Shown in pieces: positions 11,186 to 23,364 of a stretch of DNA of 64,000 nucleotides (its first letter is position 1; the number at the start of each line of letters is the position of its first letter). The stretch covers positions 422,535 to 486,534 of the forward strand of contig NW_006281100.1 in NCBI RefSeq assembly GCF_000203795.2. The letters run 5' to 3'. Under the pieces are notes generated by a model that saw nothing but the letters and a program-made list of their open reading frames with translations, did not search any database and was not told the DNA's origin. The DNA comes from Batrachochytrium dendrobatidis JAM81. Lineage: Eukaryota; Chytridiomycota; Chytridiomycetes; Rhizophydiales. Position numbers and translations under genes: made by a program.

Positions 11186-12985
11186 ATGGGAAACACTGCT
11201 TCTATTGAAGAGGTAGAGAATGGGTTGAAAAATGGTGCTGCTGGCACTGCTGTTGATAAGCGGAATGACGGATGGACAGCTGGACTTCATGCACAACGAC
11301 CCATCAATGATTCAAGTATCCCTGGTAACAGCAATTCATCAATGGGGGCTTCTGCTTCTATGCCCATTGTATCTGTAGCAACATCAGATGGAACACAGCG
11401 TTATATAGTAGGACACCCTGCACTGTCAAATCTAACTACTCCATCCTCCAATTCATTTACACAGTCTAGCGATTCTAGCACTACTACTCCAAAAGCATCC
11501 ACGTGTGCGCATTCACCGCCCAAGATAACAGCAATTCCAACAACCATATCTAGGACGGCTGGATTAGTTCAAGCCTCGCCTGTTGCTGGATCGCCTCTGG
11601 CACTATCCGAAATATATTCTGTGTCGGCCACAGGCGATTCCACCTCGTCAAGTTGGATTGGAAGATTTCTCATGTCAAAGCGGTCACGATCTATTGCAAA
11701 ATTAGCTGACATGGCCGAGCATCTTCAGATTCAGCCATTGGATATATCCATGTCGACCTCTGCTCCTGTGACTGCTGTTGAGCCTGTGTCGAATGGTACT
11801 CATTCATCATTGTCTGCATTTCCTTGGCTGGGAACGAATACTTTGGAAAGTAGCTCATCTGCTGGGCTGTTTTCCGGAAGGCGGCGTAGCAGTAGCACAA
11901 AAGATCCGTCTGAAGAATATTCAGGAAGAAACATCAACGGAATCAATATCAAGGCTAAACCGTTTGTTCAGCCAGAAGGCGAACAGAGTTATAAAAACTC
12001 GGCGCGGATTATGCATTCGTTTGGTAACTCGGGGTTTAGCCTAATGGCCCCACTAACACGGTCTGATTCTCAAAAACGGCTCATACCTATCATGATTAAT
12101 TGGCCTCATGGAGGTCGGACAGTATATCTTACAGGCACTTTTAATAACTGGAAGCAAAAAGTTAAACTGTCGCGAAGGTAATTCAAAAAGTAAAACTAGT
12201 GCTGGGTTTGCTCTATTCCAATGTGATGATGGCTTACTTTGCTTTTTGATGTCAACTTGCTGTTTTATCCAGCACGGATGAGTTTTCTACAGTGGTTGAT
12301 ATGTCGCCTGGGACACACAGATTTAAATTCATAGTTGATGACGAGTGGAAGTGTTCCGAGGATCTTCCCATTACATCTGGTCCTGATGGAAATTTAGTAA
12401 ACTATTTAGAAGTAATCGATGAAGATGGCGATCAGCAGGGGGATGGACTAGATGGGCTATCAAAGCTTGGCGATGAGTTGGAAGGAGACGGTATGCATCA
12501 TTTGTATCATTTGTATCATGTGTTGACCAGTCGAGTATTGGCATACACTAACAGCCATGATTTGGATTGTTGAATGGTCTAGCTCGACCAGATTCGCCAA
12601 TTGAATCATACACTTCGGAAATACCTGCTTACCTCCGCAATAACCAACTCAAATTGCATCGTAATATTGTCGAGACACTGCCATTTGAACCCCCTCCAAT
12701 GCTCCCAGCACATCTTCAAAAAGTACTGCTTAATTCAAAAAATGTATCTAACCAAGATCCGTACATCTTACCAGTTCCAACACATGTAACACTGAACCAT
12801 TTGTATGCATGCTCGATCCGTGATGGTGTCATGGCTATTGGATGCACAACACGATACAAGAAAAAGGTACGTTTGAAAGAATACTCGTACAAGTTCTATT
12901 GTAAATTGTTATTACCCAACACTCACGATGCATGTATACTCAATAGTACATCACCACGGTGCTCTATAAACCAATATTTTCATAA
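11186..12985 (+). CDS. AMP-activated protein kinase (Snf1) beta subunit
   Basis: Four exons (11186-12177, 12273-12490, 12583-12866, 12947-12985) join to 510 aa. The start MGNTAS is an N-myristoylation signal as in AMPK beta. A long Ser-rich linker of about 290 residues follows, then the glycogen-binding CBM48 domain (INWPHGGRTVYLTGTFNNW... FKFIVDDEWKCSEDLP). The C-terminal ASC domain has PPMLPAHLQKVLLN, HVTLNHLYACSI and the closing YITTVLYKPI, which binds the alpha and gamma subunits. The protein is the scaffold of the energy-sensing kinase and targets it to membranes and glycogen. Yeast homologues are Sip1, Sip2 and Gal83; this is the single-gene Gal83/Sip2 type. The last exon is only 39 bp. 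Confidence 0.93.
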
Positions 12986-13134
12986 TGAATAAACAATGGG
13001 AGCAACTATGTAGCCACACCTAATCTAGACACAATCAACTAAACCACAGCACACTATTTAAGCATTTTGATCAAGTTGACAAAATTTAATGATTAAAAGA
13101 TTTATTCGAATGCAATCAACGGAACATTGAGATA

Positions 13135-14521
13135 CTAGACAAAAATGGCAAGGATTGCAACAAGACCAGCGGTAATAGAAATGCCTTGAGATATGGCACC
13201 ACTGGCAGAAACAACCTTATCTTGGGCACCAGCTGTTTGGGTAGAAATGGGAGCTTTAGTACCCTTGCCAGATGCTGGTGCTGAAGCAGAGACTGGTGCA
13301 GTGGCTGGTGCAGATGCTGGAGCAGTGGCAGGAGCAGAGGCTGGTGCAGATGCCGGTGCAGTAGCAGGAGCAGTAACTGGTGCAGTGGCGGGTGCAGTAG
13401 CAGGAGCAGAGGCTGGTGCAGAGGCAGCCGATCCACTTGGTGGAGCAGCACCAAGACGAGTCCAGAAACCTTCGTCGTATGCCTTTTGTCCAAGACATGT
13501 AGAGACTGGCATAGCCTTATATCCTGCCTTGCCATTTACAATCACCTCGATAGACTTAGGAATCTGCGCAACGACTTTTGCGTCAATATCGTGCTGCAAA
13601 GAAACCACACCAGAAGTGCCAGTATCGGCTCTTTCTTTAATAAGACCGACTATACGACTAGCGTCTTTCCAGTCATTGCTGTCCAGATTCCATGCAACAA
13701 TAGTAAGACCAAGGTTATGGAGCATCTTACGGATCGGCGCGTTGATCTTGCCATCTTCGATTTAAACCATAACACACAATTAATACACTTGACTATCCAA
13801 ACATTGCATCGTGTCATTAATTAAACTACATATACTCACATGGCACACGAATGAACTTGGGTGTAACACCGATTGTATCCTTGACAATCATAGCATTGTA
13901 AACAACCTCAGCAATGGCACTATCCAGATCGATTTCAGGAAGTGATTTATGGGACCATGTGTGTAGGGCTGTTGTATGACATACCAAATGAATCTACTTG
14001 TTAGTTTAGTCCAACATGTATCAAGTGATTGTTCAACTATTACCAATTTGGTGACCCTCTTGGTATGCTTTCTTTAAAATATCAGGATAGGCTTGAGCTT
14101 GAGCACCAACGGTGAAAAAGGTGGCTTTGATACTATGACTTTTAAGAGCATCGAGTACTTTTGGGGTTTCGGGACTAAAATATCGATCAGTAGATTAACC
14201 ATCAGTACAAAATAACGTTAGTCAATCGATTAAATTTCAAAAATACACAATCGATAGCCATGACATTTACCTAGGTCCATCATCGTATGTAAGACCCCAT
14301 TGCTTTGGGCCAGGGCATGCAATCACATCGTCAGCCCAATCATAAAAATCCTTTCCGCTTGCAGCGGGAAGGCCACTGCCAACGGCTTTAGTCCATTCTG
14401 GATTTCCATGGGCCATAACTACACCTTTTGGATAATTTGCCTGACCCATGACTGTTGCTGGAACAATGGCAGCCAAAAACAGTACGCTGACATACGAGTT
14501 CTTAGAGTGTGATGTATGCAT
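13135..14521 (-). CDS. Chitin deacetylase (polysaccharide deacetylase, NodB type), GPI-anchored, copy 1
   Basis: Four exons on the minus strand (14521-14271, 14174-14044, 13968-13840, 13754-13135) join to 376 aa. After a signal peptide ending near VMGQA, the NodB motifs appear in order: TYDDGP (D80 catalytic base, D81 metal ligand), HTWSHKS (H130 and H134 metal ligands), RVPCYG, a tryptophan-rich VAWNLDSNDW segment, and SLQHDID with the catalytic His. It should remove acetyl groups from chitin in the wall, giving chitosan. The C-terminus has a long Ala/Pro-rich stalk of AP[A/S/V][S/T] repeats and a hydrophobic tail suited to a GPI anchor. It is the downstream member of a tandem pair with 15399-16768; exon lengths 2 and 3 and the intron sequences are almost the same in both. 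Confidence 0.88.
13270..13432 (-). repeat. Ala-Pro coding repeat in chitin deacetylase copy 1
   Basis: A degenerate 12-bp array (GCTGGTGCAGNN / GCAGGAGCAGNN on the plus strand) encodes repeated APAS, APAT and APVT units in the C-terminal stalk. The neighbouring paralogue has only a few of these units, so the array has expanded or contracted since duplication. Confidence 0.75.
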
Positions 14522-15398
14522 GATGGATAAAGAGTGATTTTTAGTAATTAGTATTAATCAGTTGTAGTATTATGCCTGTGCTATATGCCCGACTGATAAA
14601 CTTGCACATTAGAGCAATCGAGGTTTATATATCTTGATGGACGGTGAAGCATAAGGGATCGCTGTTAAAGCTGGGCGACGCGCAGTGACTCCCTATTCTA
14701 ATTTACGACTATTGGCTGGCTGCTATGCTCTTCATTATATTTTGCGAGTAAGGGAGTATTAAAGGGATTTACAAAATGCTCAATCCCTACTGTTTGGGGA
14801 TGCAGAGCTAAGCATGGAGAAATCGACTGACTTATGTATCGATGCTCATGTAGTAATTTGTAAAGCCAACATTCTGTAAAATCGCCAATAGCTAAAGGAT
14901 TCCTATCAAGGGATCTTCACGTTGAGCCATATAATGCTTTAAATTTTGCGGCTATTTTACAGAATGTTAAGGGGTGTTTGCGGCATTGTTAACAATTTAA
15001 AACAAGCTTTCATTAGATTAGCTGTACATTCATTTGCCACTAAATTATACGGCATTCATACATGATGCTTTTTCCTGTTCAGTTGTACAGTTTGAATGTC
15101 ATCTGCCTCAAACCATAGACTGACATTTTCAACGTTGAGACGGTCAAGGTGATCATCCAGGCACTAGATGCGCCGGCGGTTGCTTTTTTACCCGCGATCA
15201 GCAAATATTGCTGGATCATCGAGTCGCAAAGCAATAGTATAGCTGAACCCATAATATTGCAATGTTTGGCTTGCCATATCATATACTATACAGATTTACA
15301 ATTCTCAGTTCCACAATTCGGTAAATTAAAGCCACATTTGATAAACAATGAATTTATTTCATAGTTTAAACAGCCGCAAATGTATAATAAACTGGTCT
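14522..15398. other. Spacer between the two chitin deacetylase genes
   Basis: The part next to copy 1 should hold its promoter. Around 15100-15200 there is a GC-richer stretch whose minus-strand frames look protein-like but are broken by stops; it may be a decayed gene fragment that I cannot identify. Confidence 0.35.
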
Positions 15399-16768
15399 TT
15401 AGAAAACAGACGAGATGATGGTTAAAGCAGCCGCAACGCATATACCAGTCGAAGTGGCTATGGAATATGCAGATGATGATATTGGTGAAGCTTCAGCATC
15501 ATAAGTGGACTTCTGAGTACTTTCGGCGGATGAGTGAGCAGTAGCTGTACCACTAGCTTGAGCAGTAGCAGTAGCGGCTTTAGTAGCAGCAGAATCTGGT
15601 GCAGGAGCAGCAGATGTGACAGTAGCAGCAGATGTGGCAGGAGCGGAAGCTGGTGCTTCAGCAGGACTAGAGGCAGCCGATCCACTTGGTGGAGCAGCAC
15701 CAAGACGAGTCCAGAAACCTTCGTCGTATGCCTTTTGTCCAAGACATGTAGAGACTGGCATAGCCTTATATCCTGCCTTGCCATTTACAATCACCTCGAT
15801 AGATTTAGGAATATGCTCAATGACTTTTGCGTCAATATCGTGCTGCAAAGAAACTACACCAGAATCACCATTGTCGGCTCTTTCTTTAATAAGACCGACT
15901 ATAGGAGCAGTGTCTCTCCAATCCTTGGTGTCCAGATTCCATGCAACAATAGTAAGACCAAGGTTATGGAGCATCTTACGGATCGGCGCGTTGATCTTGC
16001 CATCTTCGATTTAAACCATAACACACAATTAATACACTTGACTATCCAAACATTGCATCGTGTCATTAATTAAACTACATATACTCACATGGCACACGAA
16101 TGAACTTGGGTGTAACACCGATTGTATCCTTGACAATCATAGCATTGTAAACAACCTCAGCAATGGCACTATCCAGATCGATTTCAGGAAGTGATTTATG
16201 GGACCATGTGTGTAAGGCTGTTGTATGACATACCAAATAGATCTACTTGTTAGTTTAGTCCAACGTGTATCAAGTGATTGTTCAACTATTACCAATTTGG
16301 TGACCCTCTTGGTATGCTTTCTTTAAAATATCAGGATAGGCTTGAACTTGAGCACCAACGACAAAGAAGGTGGCTTTGATATCATGACTTTTAAGAGCAT
16401 CGAGTACTTTTGGGGTTTCGGGACTAAAATATCGATCGGTAGATTTAACCATCAGTACAAAATAACGTTAGTCAATCGATTAAATTTCAAAAATACACAA
16501 TCGATAGCCATGACATTTACCTAGGTCCGTCATCGTATGTAAGACCCCATTGCTTTGGGCCAGGACATGCAATCACATCGTCGGCCCAACCATAAGGATT
16601 GCTACTGTCTACAGCGGGAAGGCCACTGCCAACGGCTTTAGTCCATTCTGGATTTCCATTGGCCATAACTACACCTTTTGGATAATTTGCCTGACCCATG
16701 ACTGTTGCTGGAACAATGGCAGCCAAAAACAGTAGGCTAATATACGATTTAAAATAGAACTTGAACAT
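15399..16768 (-). CDS. Chitin deacetylase (NodB type), GPI-anchored, copy 2
   Basis: Exons 16768-16521, 16423-16293, 16217-16089 and 16003-15399 join to 370 aa with the same exon phases as copy 1. The catalytic set is intact: TYDDGP, HTWSHKS, RVPCYG, VAWNLDTKDW and SLQHDID. The core is nearly the same as copy 1, and so are the introns. The first ten or so residues of the signal peptide and the stalk differ: here the stalk is Ser/Ala/Thr-rich with few AP units, and it ends in a hydrophobic GPI-type tail. The likely role is wall chitin deacetylation, perhaps in a different stage or niche from copy 1. Copy 2 lies upstream of copy 1 with respect to transcription. Confidence 0.88.
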
Positions 16769-17399
16769 AATGTTTGATACTGAATAATCGACAAAAAATT
16801 TAATATATATATCAAGTGAAACAAAACGATTTGTGCACCGATGTCTAGTAGATAAAAATTAAGCTTTAAAGTGCTGAAAACTGCTTATTTAAATCTTTTG
16901 GGCTTCGATATTTTATGCGTTTACCAGAATATGGGTGGTGGCTGGAATAAGTACTACAGTGGCTTATTGACTATTAATTGATCAAGGACCATCCAAGTCT
17001 ATACGAACACATTGTTTGTGTATACTATAAATATTAAAAGTGGTATCTGATTGCTTTTACTGAAAAGTCATTGCCTAATAATCATTTTGTACCTAAAACA
17101 GCATCTTTTGAATGCTAAAGCCCAACATTTTTTAAAACGGCAATTTCAACGTCCTCTTGAAATAGAGTGGTCAAGGCAAAGCATCAAAGTGCAAAGCATG
17201 CCAAAGACAGCACTTTTGTTTCTCCGGTTCAAACTGTCCTTACTGCAAACTGAAACTAAACAGGCAAGGCGACTACCACTACACAAGCCACGTCCAGACA
17301 TTGGTTTTGTCATTGGAAACGTTAGTTTCACACAACCAAGGAATATCTGGTACAACCAGGGCATTGAGAAAACTCTGTCATATCCTAATATCAGATACG

Positions 17400-17690
17400 T
17401 TTGCGCTCTAGTTTAACAGAACATCTCAGGAATGCAACTGTTGTTTCTATGCGATCATCTAATATTCACTTCACATGTTTGGTTTAGCAAAAGAAAAGTT
17501 GAAGGTTGAAAGGATGTGTAGTTTATTGAAACAGAGATGTAAACATTCGTTCTGTATTTTTGTGCAAGAATGAGTAGGCTAGTCGATAAAGAGTTTATAA
17601 ACAATGCTGCCCAGTAAGATTGGCGCCAACTAAGCATAACTGTTTATTATATATTGACATTTAGTGTTCCATTTTATGTGAATACGGTCG
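17400..17690 (+). repeat. TIR element, right-hand part (copy J)
   Basis: The right end reads GTTCCATTTTATGTGAATAC then GGTCG. Upstream of it, a block around 17411-17560 (CTCAGGAATGCAACTG, AAAGTTGAAG, GATGTAAACATTCG) matches internal sequence of the complete copy at 45501-45967. The left end is not recognisable. Confidence 0.6.
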
Positions 17691-17801
17691 TGATAGACAA
17701 TAAATCCTAACCTATATTCTGGTAGACGCATGAAAAAATTGAATGTTGGCCACTCAATAAAAACATCAATTTTTTGAAGTTGTTGGAATGTGCTTGTATA
17801 A

Positions 17802-17860
17802 CAGCTGTATTCATGTAAATGGAATACTAAGTAAAAGTCAATTTCACGAGGTAATTCGTC
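17802..17860 (+). repeat. TIR element end, copy I
   Basis: CAGCTGTATTCATGTAAAT followed by GGAATACTAAG is a clear left end. It faces away from the right end at 17690, so the two belong to separate insertions. Confidence 0.6.
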
Positions 17861-18849
17861 AAGTTATTCATTCATGATGATCAGCCAAAGGGATAAAACG
17901 AACAGAGAAATGAAAAATAGTCAGATCATCATCAGTATATATCACACAGTCGAGGTGCTCGCGTAAATTTCATCCAACCATATAGATGTGGTTGAGCTTG
18001 TTATTTCTGCGACTCTCGCCACCAAATCTACAGTGTACTTTAGAAGCTTGAGAAAGAGGGGTTGGAGGAGGCAGGTTTACGTTGTGGGTTGTATGTAAAG
18101 CCTTTTCTTTTAGACGAGCAGCTGGAGATCGACTAGCATGCATTTGGTTGATAAACTTGGCAAGCGTGTAGTACCATCTGGCAAGCAATCTACATGCGTA
18201 TCGCTCGACATGTTTGGCGCCATTGCATCAATTAAATAGTGATGGCTAGATATGAATATATGTCACCCACGGACGTTGAAGCAAACGGCAACTCAAGCCA
18301 AAAACGTTCAACAATGTTTGTCGCTTGCATACGTGGTGAATAACTGTTTGCGCTTTTAGAGCATCTGCACGTTATACAGGTTGATGCTAAACAAAGACAA
18401 AAAGTAGAGACCGCTCTTCTTGTGAACGGTAAGATCTGCACAAGATCCTAAATACAGGATTGTGGCGCACAATGTGCACTGAGCAGTTGATACTCAGAGC
18501 TTGGATGGACTATCTATACAAGTTTGACATAAAACAGGATCGCTTGAGGCCGGCACACCCACACGACTGGATGCTGATACTTTACCAGCCGCTTTCATTT
18601 TGTAAAACAGCAAAATGATTCTGTAACGTGTTTACGCAATAGGTTTACAACAGATCGGGTGCCAATCTGTTTGTTCGAAACATCTGTCAAGAGACCCCGC
18701 ATGATATGAAATGCTTCTCAGTCGATTAGTTGCGCAATATGGTGAACAATAGGTGCGCCAACATGCTTCTTCCACTCCAACAGCGGCTGGACAAATCATC
18801 TCAGCTTTTTTGATGATTGCAACACCCACAGCGAATATAAACCTAAAGA

Positions 18850-19362
18850 CTATTGAGAATAGAAAGACGTTTTTGCCGGAATTGATTTACGTAGAGCGCC
18901 AAGGGTTCTAGGCTTGCGATAGTGACCGGGCAAAGTAATAGCGATTTGTAAACATGATGTAAATAGACATGGCTGATTTGATGGAGTCCAGCCACCTTCT
19001 GGCTGTGGACAACAAGACAAAGCAGTGGAATGTCTTGCCGCACCAAGATGCTTGCCATTCAATATAGATTCAGGACCCAGTGCACTATTGTTGGCTGATA
19101 TAGCGCAACCATTGGCGCTAGAGTGATTGCAGATAGACCTGGCAGCTTCACAATTACATAAGCAGCCATTTGCTGTAGCATAGGAACGGGTAACCCTGTA
19201 ATGGGATTGATCCCTCAGTTCCTCGCTCTGCCGTATTCGTCGCGATTGAGCCACAAACTTGGATGCAGCGCTCACCTTATGGATCTGCTGCATCGATTCA
19301 GAGTGCAAGATTTCAAGTCGCTCGTCAAAAACAGACAACATATCAGAGACAAGCGACGACAT
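18850..19362 (-). CDS. Hypothetical Cys/Ser-rich protein
   Basis: This 170-codon ORF starts MSSLVSDMLSVFDERLEIL, a helical-looking N-terminus. It continues with a Cys-rich middle (CLCNCEAARSICNH, SCCPQPEGGW) and a basic end. I recognise no family. A possible donor (GTAAAT near 18890) with an acceptor 41 bp later would join it in frame to the open stretch down to 18632, but 41 bp would be unusually short for an intron here. The composition is more protein-like than its antisense frames. Whether it is expressed is unknown. Confidence 0.35.
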   Translation of the reverse strand: MSSLVSDMLSVFDERLEILHSESMQQIHKVSAASKFVAQSRRIRQSEELRDQSHYRVTRSYATANGCLCNCEAARSICNHSSANGCAISANNSALGPESILNGKHLGAARHSTALSCCPQPEGGWTPSNQPCLFTSCLQIAITLPGHYRKPRTLGALRKSIPAKTSFYSQ

Positions 19363-20007
19363 GGCTAGAACCAGACTGATTAATTATGCAAGCTATATTT
19401 ATATTTGAAAGTCGGCGTTGGTATGAGGTGATGGCTAATTGGATAAAAAATTAGTGTGGATGAATGTAATGGGATAAAAAGGCTTTTTGGACAGAATTTA
19501 TACACAAAAGATGGCTGGCCCGTTGATTTTGCCCAAAGCCGCAGTTGGGTTTTGGGTAAGCAATGTCAATGAAACATTGCTCAACTTTGAAACGTGATGA
19601 AACTGAATGGGTGTGTTGATGGATATAGATACAAAATAGTACGAATCTCATTCATGAACATGCTGTATGAGTAGAAAAATACAATCATTTTGGAGCCAGT
19701 AATGTTTTGGTCAATTTCTAGTTGGATTGATAAATATCTCAAGTGAAAGCACACATCTAACCTGTTGGTGTGCCAAAACCATATTAGAATTACAAAGATA
19801 GTGTCAGGCTTGACTGCATGGAGTCTGAGCAAGTTGCAAGCGATAATGAACAATTGAATCGATGTTGATTGCAAGCAATGTAGAAACCATGTGGCAATCA
19901 TTTATCGCGCAAACGCATAAACCTCAGGCCGCCAATTACAGCCTCAAGCGCTCTAGAATCCGATCTTTTCCTCAAACTCAACAATCTGCTAATTGATTCT
20001 ATCAACA
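19363..20007. other. Intergenic upstream of metacaspase
   Basis: No convincing gene or repeat is seen. It presumably contains the metacaspase promoter and that of the minus-strand hypothetical ORF. Confidence 0.35.
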
Positions 20008-22052
20008 ATGTTTGGAAAACTAACTGAGGCTCTCAAGAATGTCGACAGCAGCCATATTGATCAGGTAACAACTCATGTCTTATAGAATGCTGCATTTTCA
20101 TCTGTTTGAGTAGGGCAGCTCAATACTTGCCCCTGGACTTGAATCGCCGCCACTAACCACTGCTATTGCATTTGGATCTTGACTGTGGGAAAATAGCTGG
20201 TCAATACTGCCGAACCGTTTCTGTCCAAGATTACTGGTGGAGGTGGAGAGAGCAGAGCTGCTGGCCAAGGTCAGGCTCCCCCTGAAAATGTAAGTTCTTG
20301 TGATTTCCTTGTTGGGTATAGATATGGTTTTACTGTCATATTCATGTAAAATGGATCACTTTACCCTACAGTCGCACTGCCTCTATTTTTGCTTTGAAAT
20401 ATACAATGGTTAAACACCCGCTGTGCTTTCCTACTAGATATTGATTGCCCTTTAATTGGCATTCTCAACTCTTTTCCAAACACAGCGTCCATTGTATAGC
20501 ACAAACTAGTTTAAACTGAAATCATCTTTTTGAATCTGCACTCCTCCACTTTTGGCATAATCATATGTTGTATGATCACCAAGTTTAACCCCAGATTCAT
20601 CCATTACAATCCAGATATTGGGTTTGATTGTTCTGATATTGTCAATCCAACTCTACAAACTCCACTTTGTATCCTAAAATATATCTCATACATTCGCGTT
20701 TTAGTTTAAAAGGCATAGTGCTTGATGAATTTGATGACACCCATCATTTCATGGGATTGACTGCTTATTATCTATTTTGGTACCTTTATGGAGTGATCCA
20801 TTTACATGAACACGACTGTAAAACCAATATCTAGCTTTCAAACCTATTAATAAATTATGCTTGATATCGAATAGACTGTATGCTATATCTATTAACTTTT
20901 GTTCAATACTTTGGCATGTTCATATAGCTGCCAGTCATGGCTCCTTCGGCTGGAGGTGCTGCCAATCATAGCCCAGATCGAGTGACCAGGGCCCTGTATA
21001 TTGGTATTAACTACGCTGGCAGCAAGTCTGCTCTTCGTGGCTGTATTCAAGACGTTCAGAACGTGTCCAAGTATATTGGTGCCACAAGCATTTTTAAGGA
21101 GTCCAAGGTCTTGACAGATGATCTGCAAGACCCCGCTGCTCTTCCTACTCGTGCCAATATCCTCGCTGCTTTCCATTGGCTGGTAGCTGGTGCCAAGAAT
21201 GGGGATGCATTCTTCCTTCACTATTCCGGTCATGGTGCTTACCAAAAAGACACTGGTAAGCTGCCATTATAAATGCTGTACTGTTTTTAGTAGTTTCATT
21301 AGGCTAAAATTTGAGTTTATTTTTTCCCAGATGGTGACGAGGAAGGTGGCTATGATCAGACTATTGTTCCACTTGATCATGAACAAGCTGGGCAAATTAC
21401 TGATGATGTAAGAATTTACTAGATGTTCCAATTCTCCATGGCAATCAAATACTAATTCACCTTGTTATACATTAACAATTAGGAAATGAATGCCATTTTG
21501 GTTCATCCTTTGCCCAAAGGCGCCCGCCTCACTGCAGTTTTTGATTGCTGCCACTCTGGATCTGTATTGGATCTACCATACACCTATTCTGTTGATGGTA
21601 ATCTTGAGATAACCTTCAAAGACAACACCAAAGAAATTTTGAAGCACGGTCTGCAGGCTGGTCTTGCTCTTTTCAAGAATGACAAGGAGACTGCTATGCG
21701 CGAGGCATTCCAGGCTGTTTCGCTTGTCAAAGAGTCCAAGACTGGTCAGCCTAGTGCCAATGCTGAAGCTGCACGAAAAAAGACCATTGAGCAAAAGTCA
21801 TCAGAGGCAGATGTAGTCATGTTCTCTGGCTGCAAAGATTCGCAAACATCTGCCGATGCAGTGATTGATGGATCGGCTACTGGTGCCATGTCATGGGCAC
21901 TGCTGTCTGTTTTGGGAGAGAATCCTAACCCCAATATGACAGAACTACTTCGCAAACTTCGTGAAAAACTTCATGGAAAGTACGAGCAAATTCCGCAAAT
22001 GTCTACATCTCGCCAGGTAGATGTTGTACGCAGCACTTTCTTCCTTGGCTAG
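20008..22052 (+). CDS. Metacaspase (type I, clan CD cysteine peptidase)
   Basis: Five exons (20008-20064, 20197-20289, 20928-21255, 21331-21407, 21483-22052) join in phase to 374 aa. The p20 fold starts at RALYIGINYAGSKSALRGC. The catalytic pair is intact: His152 in HYSGHG and Cys208 in DCCHSGS. The DGDEEGGYDQTIVPLDHE segment, typical of metacaspases, lies between them. The p10-like end includes VVMFSGCKDSQTSADA and GAMSWALL. Metacaspases cleave after Arg/Lys, depend on calcium and act in proteostasis and cell death. The N-terminal prodomain is only about 70 residues (starting MFGKLTEALKNVDSSH) and lacks the Gln/Pro-Gly-Tyr repeats of many fungal type I enzymes. Intron 2 (638 bp) holds a complete TIR element. 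Confidence 0.93.
20333..20818 (+). mobile_element. TIR element copy B (486 bp), inside metacaspase intron 2
   Basis: The element is bounded by TA at 20331-20332 and TA at 20819-20820. The left end is CTGTCATATTCATGTAAAAT and the right end inverted is CAGTCGTGTTCATGTAAAT, a clear terminal inverted repeat that continues into TGGATCAC on both sides. It has no ORF of note. Internal order and orientation match copies A and C. Confidence 0.85.
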
Positions 22053-22124
22053 TATGTTTGAATTATTATGAAAAATGTGTTGATTATTCTAGCAAATGCA
22101 ATAAACAGTCACAATTAACAAGCC

Positions 22125-23364
22125 ATGAAGATGGTTGAAAATTTACAGTATTTTCAGCAACTTCTTGCTGTTCAAGATTTGTTTTTGATTGTTTCCCAAA
22201 CAAACGATACACGATTGTATCCAACAATTGCTGCGTTTTGTCAACGCAAATTCCAAAACTTGCACAATTGGTAGACAAATTAGCACGTCTCATATGCGTT
22301 CTCTTAGTCCTAATAAGCTCACTACCAATTATAAATACCAATCCATTTCTTCCAGAAAGATGTCCAATGCAAATAAGTCGGACATTCCTACAACCAGAAA
22401 TGTTGGCAGCAGAAACACACTAGTTGATCCCTTGTCTATGAGAATCTCGTTTAGCCAGGAAATGTCTCACGACAAAAACACTGTATCTGATCGATTTAAA
22501 GTCAATCCACCAGCACAAACCCACCATAACAGTTCCAAAAAGCGTACTGCTGGTAATACCCCATCTGAAGAATACAAGGCATCTTCACACCGTCCTTTAT
22601 CAAATAAAGAACAGCAGCCTCAACAACATATCCGTATGAATGACTCGGGGATCTACGATCTCGAAAACTCTGAATCTGATAGCGATGAAATGATGGCTGC
22701 CGTGGCATCGACGCGAGATCTGTTACGTAATCTGGAATACAACCTACAAGATCAAGCGCAGGACAAACAAAATGCCTCACACATTCCAGTGTCTCCCCAC
22801 CACCCATCTTTGTTGCATTTGAAAACTGATACAGAGCATGAGAATGAAATCAAAAGCAACACTTTTCTAACATCCACTCATACTACACAACTCTTTGTAA
22901 ACGATCATGCTACTCCAGTGTGCAACATTGCTTCTCCCACCATCTCCAGTGCACAAAAATCTGTTGCAAAACAATCTAAACCCCAGTTTGAATCCATTCC
23001 GCTTGAATTTGAATCAAATTTACCAACACATCAATCCTCGAATCTCATAAATCAGCCTGATCATTTTGAGCAGCAGCCAATAGTCCAGTCATCGGTAGAC
23101 CCTCATGCATTATGGACTCAATCTCTTTCTACAATGTCTTTGTCTGATCTTGCCAATGAATTTACTTTGCTTTGTGAAACCATGGCTCAGCAACTGGCTA
23201 CGTTTAATTCAATCGTGAAAAAGAATGAGCAGTTTTATCAAGATATAACTGTGGAACTTGGCTTGCATCGACAGAATGTAAAGCAACATCAAGAATGGCT
23301 TCAGGTTCAGCAAGACAATTTGATTCAACGATTTCAATTCCTTCGCGATACAAACACTATATGA
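22125..23364 (+). CDS. Unknown protein with C-terminal coiled coil
   Basis: The main exon is open to the stop at 23364, and its in-frame methionines at 22294 and 22360 are possible starts. A separate frame from ATG 22125 (MKMVENLQYFQQLLAVQDLF, about 49 codons) looks helical and could be a first exon joined by a short intron ending at the CTCTTAG near 22307, but that intron would be only about 37 bp, so the start is uncertain. The middle is hydrophilic and rich in Ser, His and Gln. One acidic patch (ENSESDSDEMMAAV) occurs. The last 90 residues form a likely coiled coil (SLSDLANEFTLLCETMAQQL, NVKQHQEWLQVQQDNL). I recognise no family. It starts only 70 bp after the metacaspase stop, on the same strand. 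Confidence 0.6.

Larger units (their letters stand above)
16769..18849. other. Long intergenic region with TIR-element debris
   Basis: From about 17400 to 17690 there is sequence similar to the right half of the TIR element, ending GTGAATACGGTCG. A new left end (CAGCTGTATTCATGTAAAT) starts at 17802. Minus-strand open stretches of 60-72 codons at 17970-18188, 18232-18441 and 18632-18829 could be exons of an unrecognised gene, but I could not join them convincingly. Confidence 0.45.

Noticed and set aside
13193..13765. Long plus-strand ORF of Ala/Gly-rich composition opposite chitin deacetylase copy 1
   Set aside because: It is the antisense shadow of the AP-repeat stalk; the minus strand has the intact NodB motifs and matched splice sites.
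17051..17416. 121-codon plus-strand ORF
   Set aside because: It runs into the decayed TIR element (from about 17400) and has low-complexity, non-conserved sequence; not a supported gene.
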